Shown here: one piece after another, positions 1-9,830 of the stretch
How the letters are laid out: the number at the start of each line of letters is the position of its first letter
Numbering within the stretch: position 1 is the stretch's first letter
Assembly (NCBI GenBank): GCA_963920525.1
Contig: OY986435.1
Span: forward strand, 298,838,708-298,902,707
Length of the DNA: 64,000 nt
Source: Dichetophora obliterata
Taxonomy: Eukaryota; Arthropoda; Insecta; Diptera; Sciomyzidae
Direction: 5' to 3'
Translations under genes and position numbers: made by a program
Notes under the pieces: generated by a model
What the model saw: only the letters and a program-made list of their open reading frames with translations
Database searches by the model: none
Told to the model about the DNA's origin: nothing

Positions 1-985
1 CGTTTGTCTGTTTTTTAATGCGCGATACCGAATGTGTAAATACCCTACACCTGAAGAAATCCAGGTATACTGTGAAAACGTTTGTGACGCACAAAAGAAG
101 GCGCAGCCTTTTGTAGTTTTGAAAATATTGGCCTTTAAAATTTTACGTATAATGCAGATTTACACCCGTGATACTTATTTTATATTTCCATACAGTTCCA
201 TATAATCTTTGAAATTTAAGTAAACATTTTATTGTTTATTTTTATTTTTTCATTATTTTATCATTTCCAATGCGTTAAAAAGATATAGTCCGATTAACGG
301 TAACAAACCTTTTTTCACATTTTTGTCTATATCTCCAAAACTTGAACTGAAACGGACTACAGACATTCATCTTTACTGGTTCAAAAGTTGACACTTATTT
401 GTAAACCTGTGTTATTGTTAACAATTTGTATGTGTTTCGTTTAAAGTTCCTTGAACAATTTTACAGCTCTAGATAATTTTGTCGGTGTTTTTATAAAACT
501 GGCGGTATTTTCACATTCAAAAAGGAGGTAGCATTGGTATCGCACACAATACATGTTGCTGTCTTTTTTTTGCGTATCTGTTTACTTTGTTTTATCGTGC
601 TTTAAAATAGCTTGAAAAGAGAGCTTTTGTCTCGCAGCGAAATAGAAAAAATGTTCAACACAACAGATTTTTCAATTTTGTTAGCTTTGCGCACATCTTG
701 TTAAGCGTGGCACGCAACCTTTATATTGCTCAAATAGAGCTTAAAAAGGAAGAGCTTTTTTTTCTCACTGAGAATAAGAATAGAGATATTGTATGGTTCT
801 GCTCTTTTAGATTTAAGTAATTATTTAAATAATGATTAGCACATTTATATAGCTTAACTTTTAAATGGGTGCCATAGCTTACCAATATAAAAAAATTATA
901 GAAATAGAGCCTACCGTTGTCTAGCTCTGAGGTGACTAATATGCACGAGTCTCCTTTTATATAGTAGTATAGATACATAATGAAC
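1..985. other. AT-rich intergenic DNA, no gene recognised
   Basis: No supportable gene, RNA gene or known repeat is seen here. The stretch is AT-rich with frequent stops in all frames. A minus-strand open frame of 85 codons (730-987) has no recognisable motif and a composition typical of random AT-rich translation, so it is not called. Confidence 0.6.
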
Positions 986-1239
986 ATATCGTCATATTAA
1001 ATCAAAAAAGCCATAAGTTACAAAAAATTCAAAATCGACTTTTGATTGATTATGATGCATTTTATCAAAATACATGTTTCGCAATATTTTACACTTTTAC
1101 AACTTAAACCTACGTTTTTATTAAAAAAGTTCTTAAAGCCCTAAGCTTAAGCGCAACTTACAATTTAGAAAGTTTTTGATTTTCTCTAAAAAAACTTTTA
1201 ATTTAAATTTACGGCTTTTTTGATTTAATATGAGGATAT
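986..1239. repeat. 254-bp inverted-repeat unit, possible MITE
   Basis: The arms at 986-1014 and 1211-1239 are reverse complements over 29 bp with about three mismatches; the core CATATTAAATCAAAAAAGCC pairs with its complement at 1213-1232. The inner 196 bp is AT-rich and has no open frame. Short length, terminal inverted repeats and no coding capacity fit a miniature inverted-repeat transposable element. The ends read ATATC...GATAT, and TA lies next to the right end, but no unambiguous target duplication is visible and the superfamily cannot be named. A chance palindrome in AT-rich DNA is unlikely at this arm length. Confidence is fair for the inverted repeat and low for the transposon identity. 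Confidence 0.5.
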
Positions 1240-2878
1240 ATAAAAAACGTTCATTGCCTAGAGGGGGCTTGCCCTTTTACCCCCTGCGCACGACCATGTA
1301 TTTTGGTCCCATTTTATCGAAAACAAACAAAATCACAGTTAATTTTATTAAGAGTACTTGTGCAATTGACGTTTAGCCTAATGTAATAAATTATTGGTTA
1401 AGGCAAGTATATACGAAACTTTATTCTATAAACTGCAGCATTTTTTAACAACATACAATTTAATTAGATTTAGCAAATTTCCCTTTTTGTGAACGAGGTT
1501 ACTGTTCACACGTTTTTAACTGAAGAGGGGCTCTTAATTGTTGTGCCAGATTCAAAACCTGATGATAAAAATATTTCCATAAATGTACACAAAAAATAAT
1601 GCAATGTACACAAAAAATTCAACATTAAAAAGTTTAGTCAAAAAGCAGTCGATATGTATGTTCATATGTAATGTGCAGTATAAACATAAAATCACGTTCA
1701 CTCAACCCGTCAAGAGGGCAATATCAAGATACCAAAAAAATAAATTTGCCAGTAAAACCAACTACAAATACAGACAATCTAGACGGTAAATATTTTTGAA
1801 ATTCAATCCTTCAAATGATACATAAAAACAAAAGCAGTAAAAAGGGTAAGAAAAAATGTATAACAATCATTTAGCTAACGAGTATGTGGAGGTAGCTGAA
1901 GCTAATGTGTGAGGGTTTTTTTTTTATATTTTTTTGTAATGAGATACGTATTACGAATAATTGTCATGGTTAAGATGGTTGTCAAAATGAAAGTGTTGCA
2001 GTTTATTTCAATAAAAGAGTAACTTTTTTTTAACAAAGCTTAAGATTGCGTCACGGCTGGATGCTGAGGTGGTTGACGTTTTTATGGCATTAACTGGCAG
2101 ATTTTAAAATCGTTAAACATTTAATGTACATACTTTAGAACTAATTAAGTCTTCAAAATCACATAAATTTAGAATCCATAAAAAGTTCGTAGATACATAA
2201 AACATTTAAGATATGGCTTCAATAATATTTGTGGAGATGAAGGAAGTGTACAAAACATAATTTAAAACGAGTTTATTAGCTTGTATTCCTTACAATCTCG
2301 TTCTTTTATGATGTAATAAAAAGTGTTTTCGTAATACATTTTATTAAATTTTTTTCCATAACCAGTAACATCAACACAATTATAACAATGTCAATTTAAT
2401 GCTCGATATGCTCGTTTGTGCGTTTGTACGAAAAATATAAAATATATTAAGGCCATGAATACATGAAAATTTTTTGAAAATCGAGATATTGAAACATCGA
2501 TAAACTACTTCAAAAACATCTTAAAATATACTGTTAAAAACTTTAATCACAATTAAAAAAAAAATAATTTTCGAAAATTGGGATCTTCCATATTCAAGAG
2601 AATGTAAAGCAGATATAAAACAAAATTGGTCGCTTTGTTTCGTATGAGTAACGTCGACGCTAGATTGGATGCACGCCAATTCTGAGATCTGTCTTCACAC
2701 TCTAAACTTTAACAGAAAATACATTTATACACTTTTTGTAGTTATAATTTCTTTTTTAAAACATGTCTCAAACTTATATACCCTCAAACTTTCAAAAAAA
2801 TTCCATCAATAATGTACTCTTGAGATATATTTATTTTTGAACCTTGATTTTATGTATTGCTAGCCTTAACAATTCGTT
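1240..2878. other. AT-rich intergenic DNA flanking the retrotransposon
   Basis: No gene is recognised here. A short GC-richer hairpin (AGGGGG at 1262-1267 against CCCCCT at 1280-1285) lies just right of the inverted-repeat unit. A 68-codon plus-strand frame at 1583-1789 is lysine-rich, begins inside a 21-bp tandem duplication and lacks any family motif, so it is treated as non-coding. Confidence 0.55.
1582..1618 (+). repeat. Two-copy 21-bp-period tandem duplication
   Basis: The word AATGTACACAAAAAAT occurs at 1582-1597 and again at 1603-1618, a 21-bp period. This is a simple local duplication, probably from replication slippage. It is the source of the repeated MYTKN words in the spurious frame over it. 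Confidence 0.75.
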
Positions 2879-2883
2879 GTAAG
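2879..2883. repeat. Target-site duplication, left copy (GTAAG)
   Basis: GTAAG lies directly outside the left LTR and is repeated exactly at 7719-7723 outside the right LTR. A 5-bp duplication is within the usual 4-6 bp for Ty3/gypsy integrases. Its perfect preservation supports a single, intact and recent insertion. Confidence 0.9.
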
Positions 2884-3126
2884 TGTTTAGTGGCTGTTGT
2901 ACATTAAAACAAATACATTTATTTTAATACAAATATTTATTATTCAATAGGTTCTTATATAGAAGCGATTAGCTAAGAGTTAGATGGACGACTGGCTATG
3001 GTCTGACTCGGTTAGTGATGAGTAAGAGAGACTTCTAAGTCCATGCTCATAGCGGAACATTTAGTATGTACATAAATAAATAAAGTAAATAAAGATCTTT
3101 ACTTCTCAGCCAGCCCTTATATCACA
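2884..3126 (-). repeat. 3' LTR of the retrotransposon
   Basis: This 243-bp copy matches 7476-7718 with no difference seen by eye. In element orientation it begins TGTGAT and ends AAACA, so it has the TG...CA termini expected for integrase processing. It is the downstream LTR because the gag-pol frame runs towards it and a polypurine tract abuts it. Confidence 0.95.
2918..2941 (-). promoter_or_regulatory. Candidate polyadenylation signals in the 3' LTR
   Basis: Two AATAAA hexamers lie on the element strand at 2941-2936 and 2923-2918, shortly downstream of the LTR TATA-like box. That position fits use at the R/U5 side of the 3' LTR. Several other AATAAA-like words occur by base composition, so which one is used is not known. 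Confidence 0.5.
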
Positions 3127-3138
3127 TCTTCCCCTTTT
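3127..3138 (-). promoter_or_regulatory. Polypurine tract (plus-strand DNA primer)
   Basis: On the element strand this reads AAAAGGGGAAGA and ends exactly at the first base (TG) of the 3' LTR. This is the canonical place and composition for the RNase H-resistant primer of plus-strand synthesis. Confidence 0.92.
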
Positions 3139-3249
3139 AATCACTTCTTAGCTTAGAATTTTATGTTTTACATATTTTCAGACTTATGAGCTATATTATT
3201 TCATTTTCGTATGTATTTATTTGATGATTACAACAAATTTGTTTAATTC

Positions 3250-3264
3250 TTTTTTTTTTTTTTT

Positions 3265-3296
<32 letters not shown>

Positions 3297-3302
3297 TTTT
3301 TT
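3250..3302 (-). repeat. Long A tract (A25-G-A27) in the 3' untranslated region of the element
   Basis: On the plus strand there are 27 Ts, one C, then 25 Ts. On the element strand this is an almost pure 53-nt adenine tract, starting 15 nt after the gag-pol stop codon and 111 bp before the polypurine tract. It is internal, so it is not a normal LTR-element tail. It may have grown by slippage or been captured. The exact length is prone to sequencing error. Confidence 0.85.
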
Positions 3303-3317
3303 AATATTTACAAAAAT

Positions 3318-6300
3318 TCAAGTTTTGCTTCGAGTGTTGTACGAACGAGTGTGTATTGGCAAAGATGTAAAATTTGTTTGTGTTCCATTAGAAATTCTTT
3401 TTCGTATATGTCGAGAATTTCTCCTATATGTCCCCCCTCCCTCTATTTCTACTAAATATGATCTTGGCTCTTTTAGTTTATACTTTATTTTTCCGGGAAC
3501 CCACTTTTTGTTCATTGATTGAACCCAGACTAAATCACCTTGAACAAATGGTTGTTTAAAGCACACATTTTTATTATAATATATTTCAGATTTTGCTTTC
3601 ATAGTTTTCATTTTAATAAGAGGGCTAGTTGGAATTTTAGGAGTTAACATTTGATCATGTAAGGGAATCTTTGTTCTAGTTATTCTGTTAAATAACAACT
3701 GGGCAGGTGAATATCCTACATTTGGAATTGGAGTGTTCCTGTATTCCAAAAGCAACAAAAATAAATCAGTATGAGATGCGAAGCTTTTTCTAAGTAAATC
3801 TTTGCTTATACCAACAAACTTTTCCGCTAATCCATTAGATTTAGGATGATATGGGCTGCTAAAAACAAATTTGCTGCCTATTTCTTTTGCAAACGCCAAA
3901 CACTTGCCACAGTTAAAAGGGTTATTGTCAGCAATTATAATTTGAGGTATTCCATGCGAAGCAAAAACATTTTTAAGATTTTCAATTATTTCATGAGCGG
4001 ATTTAGTTTTTATTGGAAGTAATTCAAGCCATTTTGAAAAGTAATCTATAACAACTAAATAATATGCTTTAGAATGCTCTAATATATCTAAGCCGACTTT
4101 AATAAATGGTGTATTTGGAATTTCATGCGAAATAATAGGCTCCTTTTTTTGAGACATTTTAAACTGCTGACAAACAACACAACTATTTACAACGTTTTCT
4201 ATTTGGGTATTCATAGTTTTCCAAAATAGAAGGGGTTTAGCTCTAAGTTTTGTTTTATTTATACCTAGATGGCCTTCGTGCAAAATATTTAAATATTCGT
4301 TTTGTAAAGATTTTGGTACTATGATTTTGTTTGCATAAAACAGAATATCATCTTCAATGAATAAGTCATGTTGTAAGCGGTAGTAAAACTTTAAGTCATC
4401 TTCAACTTTGGTTATATGATTTGGCCAACCCTTCATGATATGTGTTTTTAACTTTTTTAACTCAGTATCATTTTGGGTTTCAAGTTGTAATTGAGATTTT
4501 CTGTCTTCACTTATATTAAGAGAATGTATGACTTCATCGAAGTCGTCTTCATTTTTATCTATTGTATTTTTCAAATAGGATCGCGACAGCAAGTCTGCGA
4601 TATGCAAATATTTCCCTGGAATGTATATGATGTTAAGCTTGTACTTCATTAATTTTAACTTCATTCTTTGAAGCCGCGTACAGTAAACTTTGCTTAATTC
4701 CTTGTTACAAATAGAAACCAAAGGTTTATGATCAGTTTGAACTGTAACAGTTCGGCCATAAATGTAGTTGTGAAACTTTGTGCAAGCAAATGTAATCGCT
4801 AGAAGCTCTTTCTCAATTTGAGCGTATCCTACTTCTGTGCTCGTTAGTGCTCGAGAAGCGTAACTTACTGGACCATCTGCCTGCAAAAGACAAGCACCGA
4901 GCCCACTTTTCGATGCATCACATTGTAAAATTATTTCTTTATCCTCTTGAAACAGTTTCAGGACTGGAGACTTAGTTATAATTTTTTTAATTTGATTAAA
5001 TGTATTGTTATGTAACTCTAACCAAATAAATTCCTTGTCCTTCTTAAGTAAATTCCGTAAATTTTCCGAGAGTGCAGATAAGTTTGGAATATAACTCCGA
5101 AGATAATTTATTAACCCCAGTATTCTTTGTAAATCCTTTTTGTTGGACGGTGGACTCATTTCCAAAATCGACTGTATCCTATCTGGATCTGGACTCATTC
5201 CTGCATCTGTGAATATGTGCCCTAAATATTTGACTGAAGTAAGATTATGCTGAAATTTGTCAGCATTAAACTTTACTCCAATCTGACGAGCTTTTTTAAA
5301 GACTTTTTCTAAATTCGCGTCGTGTTCTATTGAATTTTTTCCGAAGACAATCAAATCGTCAAAGTATATACATGTTCCGGTAAGTTGGCCAAAATATTGA
5401 TAAGCATATCTTTGGAAAATTTCAGGTGCAACACTTATTCCGAACGGTAACCTACAAAATTTATAGCAACCATAAGGACTACTGAAAGTACAAATATCAC
5501 TTGAAGGCTCATTTAACTCAATCTGCCAGAAACCACTTTTTAAATCCAATACGGAGAAATATTTCATTCCACAGAGTTTGTCTTTGATGTCTTCCAGCCT
5601 CGGTATTAAAAAATGCTCTGGCTTTAACGCTTGATTGAGATCTTTTGGGTCAAGACACAGTCTTATCTGGTTGTTACGCTTTTCGACTATTATTAAATTG
5701 CTTACCCAATTCTTTGGAGTCTCTACTTTTTTTATAATTCCTTCATTTTCTAATTTTATTAAAACCTTTTTAACAGGTTCTTGTAATGCAAGTGGAATTC
5801 TTCTAGGGGGTTTAATTGTTGGCAAAATCCTAGAATCTGTCTGAAGCGAACACTTTGTCGGAAATCTACCTATGCCTGTGAAAAGATCTATGTTTTTTGA
5901 AATAATTGCCTTTTTATTAGTTTGTACTACATTCACTCTTTTTATTAAACCCATATCAACGCAACTCTTAGCACCTAACAGAGGTGTTGTATTTTCCTTT
6001 ACAATATAAAAATCAACAATAAAGTTATCTTTTTTTATTTCACAGTTCAGTTTAATGGTACCAAGTGGAAACATTTTTTTCCCTCCATAAACCTCTAAAA
6101 CACTTTTAGTTTTAACCAAATCTTTGTTATTTAATTCTATAAAATATTTATAAGGAATTACGTTAACCTCAGCGCCGGTGTCTAGTTTAAATGGAATTTT
6201 TAAATTTTCGACTTGAATATTTTCAGTCCAACAAGACTGTTTGTTATTAGTTAAAGTATATACGAAGAAGTTTTCTTCGGTGGAACTGTTGTCGTTTTCA

Positions 6301-7445
6301 CCATTATTAGCCAAAGCTTCACCAACAGACAAATTATTAATTTTTTTGGTCTTACATGCGACTGCAAAGTGATCAGGTTTTTTACATTTTATACAAAATT
6401 TACCTTGAGCTGGGCAAAGTCCCGGTTTATGGCTTGAGTAACACCGTTCACAACACTCTCTGCTAAAATTAAATGTACCCGGTTTTTGATTAGTAAAATT
6501 AGAATATTTTGAGTTATTTTGACTATGCCTGTAATTGCTATTATTTTCATCAAAATGAGTTGATCTATTTAAATGACTATTTTTGTTAATATTTTTAAAA
6601 GACGGATTATTATAATATGGTTTCATATTACTAAACTTATTCATAACTGCATCTACTGATAGGTTCTCTTTCTGCCAAGTCTCTTTATGTTCCCGACGCT
6701 GTACTTCTTCTAGTCGTGTTTTATCCAACTCGAACAAACGGCACTTTTTTATTGCTTCGTCTAAGCTTATGTTGCCCACACTTAGCAACTTCTCTTGGCA
6801 GCATTTGGATTTAATACCGAAAATTATACGATCGCGAATAGCTTTTTCAATTTCAATTTCCGAAAACTCACACGTAGATGCTAGTTGTTTGATTTCAGTC
6901 AGGAAATGATCAAAACTTTCATCTTCTCTTTGCGTTCTACTATAAAATTTGTAGCGTTCATAAACTTCATCTTTTTTAGGGTTACAATATAATTCGAATT
7001 CGTTTAGAATGTCTTCTAATGTGGCCATCAAATTTTTGCTTATGGGCAAAGTATTATATACTTCAACCGCTTCCTCGCCGATTATATTTAGTAAAATTGC
7101 AATTTTTACTTTTTCATCCTTGTTAATGCTTTCAGACGCTAACATGAATATTCCAAACCTTTGTCTGAACTTTTTAAAATTTTCTGATAGATTTCCATCC
7201 ATGATTAACTGAGCAGGTGGCTTAAACTCCATTTTAGTTCGTTTTTGTTGAATGACGATTGGCTCAACCCAGCTTTCGTAGTTGAAATTGGTTTCTGATA
7301 ATGACACAACTGTGTCGTTTATATCAATTACCACTTCTGCTGCTTCTAAATCACTTAGCTCAGATTCAGAGCTGAGTTCCACAATTTTATTCTTTTTATC
7401 AATTTTGTCGTCTTTTTTTTTTAACTGAGCGCGCGTTCTAACCAT
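3318..7445 (-). CDS. Gag-Pol polyprotein of a Ty3/gypsy retrotransposon
   Basis: This single uninterrupted 1375-residue frame carries Gag and Pol fused with no frameshift. Residues 1 to about 325 are Gag, with an acidic, lysine-rich N terminus and an Asn-rich linker. Two zinc knuckles follow: C332-x2-C335-x3-H339-x4-C344 (one residue short) and a canonical CCHC at C351/C354/H359/C364. The aspartic protease has DTGA at 422-425. Reverse transcriptase spans about 545-770, with D634 and the YFDD box at 694-697. RNase H has D843, E878, D905 and D951. Integrase has a zinc site (H1056, H1059, C1089, C1092), a D1120/D1173/E1208 triad with 34 residues between the last two, and a C-terminal GPY/F-like region near 1300-1350. 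All catalytic residues are present. The ATG at 7445 is 19 nt after the primer site and gives the full frame. Processing into mature proteins is inferred from the family. The polyprotein is expected to assemble into cytoplasmic particles and integrate cDNA in the nucleus. Confidence 0.96.
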   Translation of the reverse strand: MVRTRAQLKKKDDKIDKKNKIVELSSESELSDLEAAEVVIDINDTVVSLSETNFNYESWVEPIVIQQKRTKMEFKPPAQLIMDGNLSENFKKFRQRFGIFMLASESINKDEKVKIAILLNIIGEEAVEVYNTLPISKNLMATLEDILNEFELYCNPKKDEVYERYKFYSRTQREDESFDHFLTEIKQLASTCEFSEIEIEKAIRDRIIFGIKSKCCQEKLLSVGNISLDEAIKKCRLFELDKTRLEEVQRREHKETWQKENLSVDAVMNKFSNMKPYYNNPSFKNINKNSHLNRSTHFDENNSNYRHSQNNSKYSNFTNQKPGTFNFSRECCERCYSSHKPGLCPAQGKFCIKCKKPDHFAVACKTKKINNLSVGEALANNGENDNSSTEENFFVYTLTNNKQSCWTENIQVENLKIPFKLDTGAEVNVIPYKYFIELNNKDLVKTKSVLEVYGGKKMFPLGTIKLNCEIKKDNFIVDFYIVKENTTPLLGAKSCVDMGLIKRVNVVQTNKKAIISKNIDLFTGIGRFPTKCSLQTDSRILPTIKPPRRIPLALQEPVKKVLIKLENEGIIKKVETPKNWVSNLIIVEKRNNQIRLCLDPKDLNQALKPEHFLIPRLEDIKDKLCGMKYFSVLDLKSGFWQIELNEPSSDICTFSSPYGCYKFCRLPFGISVAPEIFQRYAYQYFGQLTGTCIYFDDLIVFGKNSIEHDANLEKVFKKARQIGVKFNADKFQHNLTSVKYLGHIFTDAGMSPDPDRIQSILEMSPPSNKKDLQRILGLINYLRSYIPNLSALSENLRNLLKKDKEFIWLELHNNTFNQIKKIITKSPVLKLFQEDKEIILQCDASKSGLGACLLQADGPVSYASRALTSTEVGYAQIEKELLAITFACTKFHNYIYGRTVTVQTDHKPLVSICNKELSKVYCTRLQRMKLKLMKYKLNIIYIPGKYLHIADLLSRSYLKNTIDKNEDDFDEVIHSLNISEDRKSQLQLETQNDTELKKLKTHIMKGWPNHITKVEDDLKFYYRLQHDLFIEDDILFYANKIIVPKSLQNEYLNILHEGHLGINKTKLRAKPLLFWKTMNTQIENVVNSCVVCQQFKMSQKKEPIISHEIPNTPFIKVGLDILEHSKAYYLVVIDYFSKWLELLPIKTKSAHEIIENLKNVFASHGIPQIIIADNNPFNCGKCLAFAKEIGSKFVFSSPYHPKSNGLAEKFVGISKDLLRKSFASHTDLFLLLLEYRNTPIPNVGYSPAQLLFNRITRTKIPLHDQMLTPKIPTSPLIKMKTMKAKSEIYYNKNVCFKQPFVQGDLVWVQSMNKKWVPGKIKYKLKEPRSYLVEIEGGGTYRRNSRHIRKRISNGTQTNFTSLPIHTRSYNTRSKT

Positions 7446-7464
7446 AACTTTAGCTTCTTTATTA

Positions 7465-7475
7465 CGGCTGCGCCA
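7465..7475 (-). promoter_or_regulatory. tRNA primer-binding site (tRNA-Ser type)
   Basis: Directly after the 5' LTR, the element strand reads TGGCGCAGCCG, complementary to a tRNA end of CGGCTGCGCCA. TGG pairs with the universal CCA. The remainder matches the tRNA-Ser end used by insect elements such as 17.6 and 297 (TGGCGCAGTCG, from general knowledge) with one difference. There is no spacer between LTR and site. The exact host tRNA needs a comparison with the host tRNA set. Confidence 0.85.
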
Positions 7476-7718
7476 TGTTTAGTGGCTGTTGTACATTAAA
7501 ACAAATACATTTATTTTAATACAAATATTTATTATTCAATAGGTTCTTATATAGAAGCGATTAGCTAAGAGTTAGATGGACGACTGGCTATGGTCTGACT
7601 CGGTTAGTGATGAGTAAGAGAGACTTCTAAGTCCATGCTCATAGCGGAACATTTAGTATGTACATAAATAAATAAAGTAAATAAAGATCTTTACTTCTCA
7701 GCCAGCCCTTATATCACA
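7476..7718 (-). repeat. 5' LTR (promoter LTR) of the retrotransposon
   Basis: This 243-bp copy matches 2884-3126 with no difference seen. Because the element runs on the minus strand, it is the promoter-bearing LTR. It ends at the primer-binding site and carries a TATA-like box about two thirds of the way through. Confidence 0.95.
7547..7553 (-). promoter_or_regulatory. TATA-like box in the 5' LTR
   Basis: The element strand reads TATATAA within TCTATATAAGAACC. It is the best core-promoter candidate in the LTR and would start transcription about 25-30 nt further on. AATAAA words at 7533-7528 and 7515-7510 follow closely, so the R region would be short. The start site itself is not visible in the sequence. 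Confidence 0.5.
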
Positions 7719-7723
7719 GTAAG
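7719..7723. repeat. Target-site duplication, right copy (GTAAG)
   Basis: This is an exact repeat of 2879-2883 directly outside the right LTR, completing the 5-bp duplication made at integration. Confidence 0.9.
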
Positions 7724-8082
7724 AATAGGTATGCCCGTTAGTGTTTTTATCATTACAATGGCTGAAATGGTTGTCATCATAAAAATGGTACATTGTCACG
7801 TAAACGTTTTAGAAAAGTTACGCAATTGATTAATAAATTAACCCTTAATGTATCCAAGATATTTATTTCTTGCTGCCAACGTGCATAGAATTAATCTTTA
7901 AAAAGTAAAAAAAAAATTGCACTCCAGTTACATAAAAGTCTTTGTGTCCGTCTTTTTGTAAGGTAATATATTTTTAATTCTGTTTTATATTATTACACTA
8001 TTAGCTAATTAATTGTGATCTATTATTTAATTATTACATGAATTTAATTGCGAGCTTTAGATCAAGTCTGTTTTTAAGAAGG

Positions 8083-8100
8083 CAACAACAACAACAACAA
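8083..8100 (+). repeat. (CAA)6 microsatellite
   Basis: Six perfect CAA triplets. Short CAA runs of this kind are common in insect intergenic DNA. No function is implied. Confidence 0.9.
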
Positions 8101-9635
8101 CTCTGTATAGAGTCAAACACTTAGCTAACTAGACAGTCTGTTTCGGAAATCGCTACATTTTCCTCTTCAGTAATCTTTGAGTGATTAAGCTGTGATCAAC
8201 ACCGGTGTGAAGTTAGCATCTTTTTCGCAGCATTCGGCGAATATGAAATGTCCGATCTCTGTAATCACATATGTTGACAACAGAATGCTGCTAAATTGAA
8301 TGAGCTTTAAAATTTATCGGTGAATTCAAAAAGCTTTCTACGGTTTGATCAGTTCTTAAGCTTTCTAAAATATGTTTACACTATTGTCCACTAGAGTGCT
8401 GGGTAAAGACATTTATATAATGGGCACAAACTGATTCTGGTTTCTCCTTAATTTTGTTATATTCTGAATTCAAATCGAAAGGCTGCCACATATTCAAAAA
8501 TAAAATGCTCAAATTGTTTTGTTAAAAATAATTGCAACTGTCAATTCATACAAGCTTAGGTAAAAAGTATATTTTCCCCGGTTTTTAAAGTTTCAAAATT
8601 GTAGTAGATATTCAAGTATACGTATAAAATATTTATTTTTTTGCAACGTTGATTATTGTCAGCTGCTGTATGCTTACGGTGACTATCCATAAATGAAAAG
8701 GCATTAATGTTCTGTATTGTAAGGAAAATTCTGTATTTCTTATCATAAAAGTTATTGATGTTAATTAAAGCATGGAATGTCTTAAGTCAATTTTAAATAT
8801 TTTTTTTGTATATAATATCAATTTCATATAATAATTTTCTATTGCATAAATTAAAATGTTTACAAAGATTTAAGTGAAACTATTTAACAGTAATTCTGCT
8901 TAAGATATGGTATACCTTTTTCTGAAACAATTTCATCATGTTTTTAAAAGTTTCATTAAAACCGGCAAAGAACAGGTCAGTTTTTTCCATAAACACTGAG
9001 TGAATTATCTGTAAGAAAAAATTTCACCGTCGATTTTCAAACTTTTTGGGATGGTAAGTTTTTCAAAAATCTTACTAAGCACATTTTCTTTAATGTCAAA
9101 AATAACTTATTTTATTAATTCTTTTCCTTTGAGTTTGCGATAAATGATTTTAGTGCTCGGTTTTAAAAAACTTCTATAAAATGTTAAAATATTTACGGTT
9201 CAGCAAGAATGAAAAAACTACTTTATAAACCATGGGCTTATTCAATGGCTAAAATAGCATTAAAAAAAAAAAAATTTTAAAAGAAAGGAAATTGCAAAAA
9301 ATTTGGGAAAAATTATATTTTAAGGGCAGAAATTAAATTACATTTGAAAAGAGTAAAAAATTGAAGTAAACAACTAAAAGTCACAAAATTTCATTTTCGC
9401 ATTACATTTTTTTAAGGCCAGTAGTGCACACTGTCACTGCCAGCAGATTTCTCTCTTTTCTGGAGAGGCATAAAGCTATACCGCACAAGAGTAATTATTT
9501 TTTTAACTTTGTTGTAAAAATCTCGGCGGCTGTGGAATTTTTAACCATAATTTATTAGAGTATATGTACGGATGCAGTAAATGTGATAAGTTTAAGAGAA
9601 GTCGCACTGAAAACTGATAAAATGAAAAAGTGTGC

Positions 9636-9652
9636 GTGTCAGCTGCTGACAC
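9636..9652. other. Perfect 7-bp hairpin within a longer imperfect stem
   Basis: GTGTCAG and CTGACAC flank a CTG loop with perfect pairing. The similarity extends outward imperfectly, so a longer stem over about 9623-9662 is possible (TGAAAAAGTGTG on the left, CACACCTTTTCA on the right). No open frame or RNA family is recognised. Confidence 0.5.
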
Positions 9653-9787
9653 ACCTTTTCAGTTTGCTACTTTAGATCGATTAAAAAACTTAAATAACTT
9701 AAATACTAAGGTGGCCCTTAAATTCAAGTGTCTTTTTTTAAATCGATCCCCCTGAAAATATTCGAATAGATGAGAAATGATTAAATA

Positions 9788-9830
9788 TAAAATTTCAGAT
9801 CAGTCCAAAGTGATTTAGAGGTCACTAAAG
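9788..9830 (+). repeat. 43-bp diverged direct repeat, copy 1
   Basis: This stretch matches 10334-10376 over the same 43-bp length with nine differences (about 79% identity). It includes the shared word GATTTAGAGGT. The two copies lie 546 bp apart and may be fragments of one dispersed repeat family. Confidence 0.6.

Larger units (their letters stand above)
2884..7718 (-). mobile_element. Complete Ty3/gypsy LTR retrotransposon, minus orientation
   Basis: This 4,835-bp element is bounded by 243-bp LTRs that appear identical base for base, and by a 5-bp GTAAG target duplication. Read on the minus strand the order is 5' LTR (7476-7718), tRNA primer site (7465-7475), one gag-pol frame (7445-3318), an A-rich tract, polypurine tract (3138-3127) and 3' LTR (3126-2884). 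Domain order PR-RT-RNaseH-IN places it in Ty3/gypsy (Metaviridae-like) rather than copia, where IN precedes RT. There is no env frame: only about 180 bp separate the stop codon from the polypurine tract. Identical LTRs and an intact frame suggest recent transposition and possible autonomy. The exact lineage cannot be fixed without a database search. Confidence 0.95.

Noticed and set aside
730..987. 85-codon minus-strand open frame
   Set aside because: No recognisable motif, AT-rich random-like composition, and its start lies at the edge of an inverted-repeat unit.
1583..1789. 68-codon plus-strand open frame, lysine-rich
   Set aside because: It begins in a 21-bp tandem duplication, has low complexity and no family resemblance. 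A short frame like this is expected by chance.
3127..3317. Possible env gene downstream of pol
   Set aside because: Only about 180 bp separate the stop codon from the polypurine tract, and much of it is an adenine tract. There is no room for an envelope frame.
3325..7212. Three plus-strand open frames of 65-69 codons within the retrotransposon
   Set aside because: They lie antisense to the gag-pol frame and are shadows of it.
8197..8210. Palindrome ACACCGGTGT as a regulatory site
   Set aside because: A single 10-bp palindrome with no neighbouring gene is not enough to call an operator or binding site.
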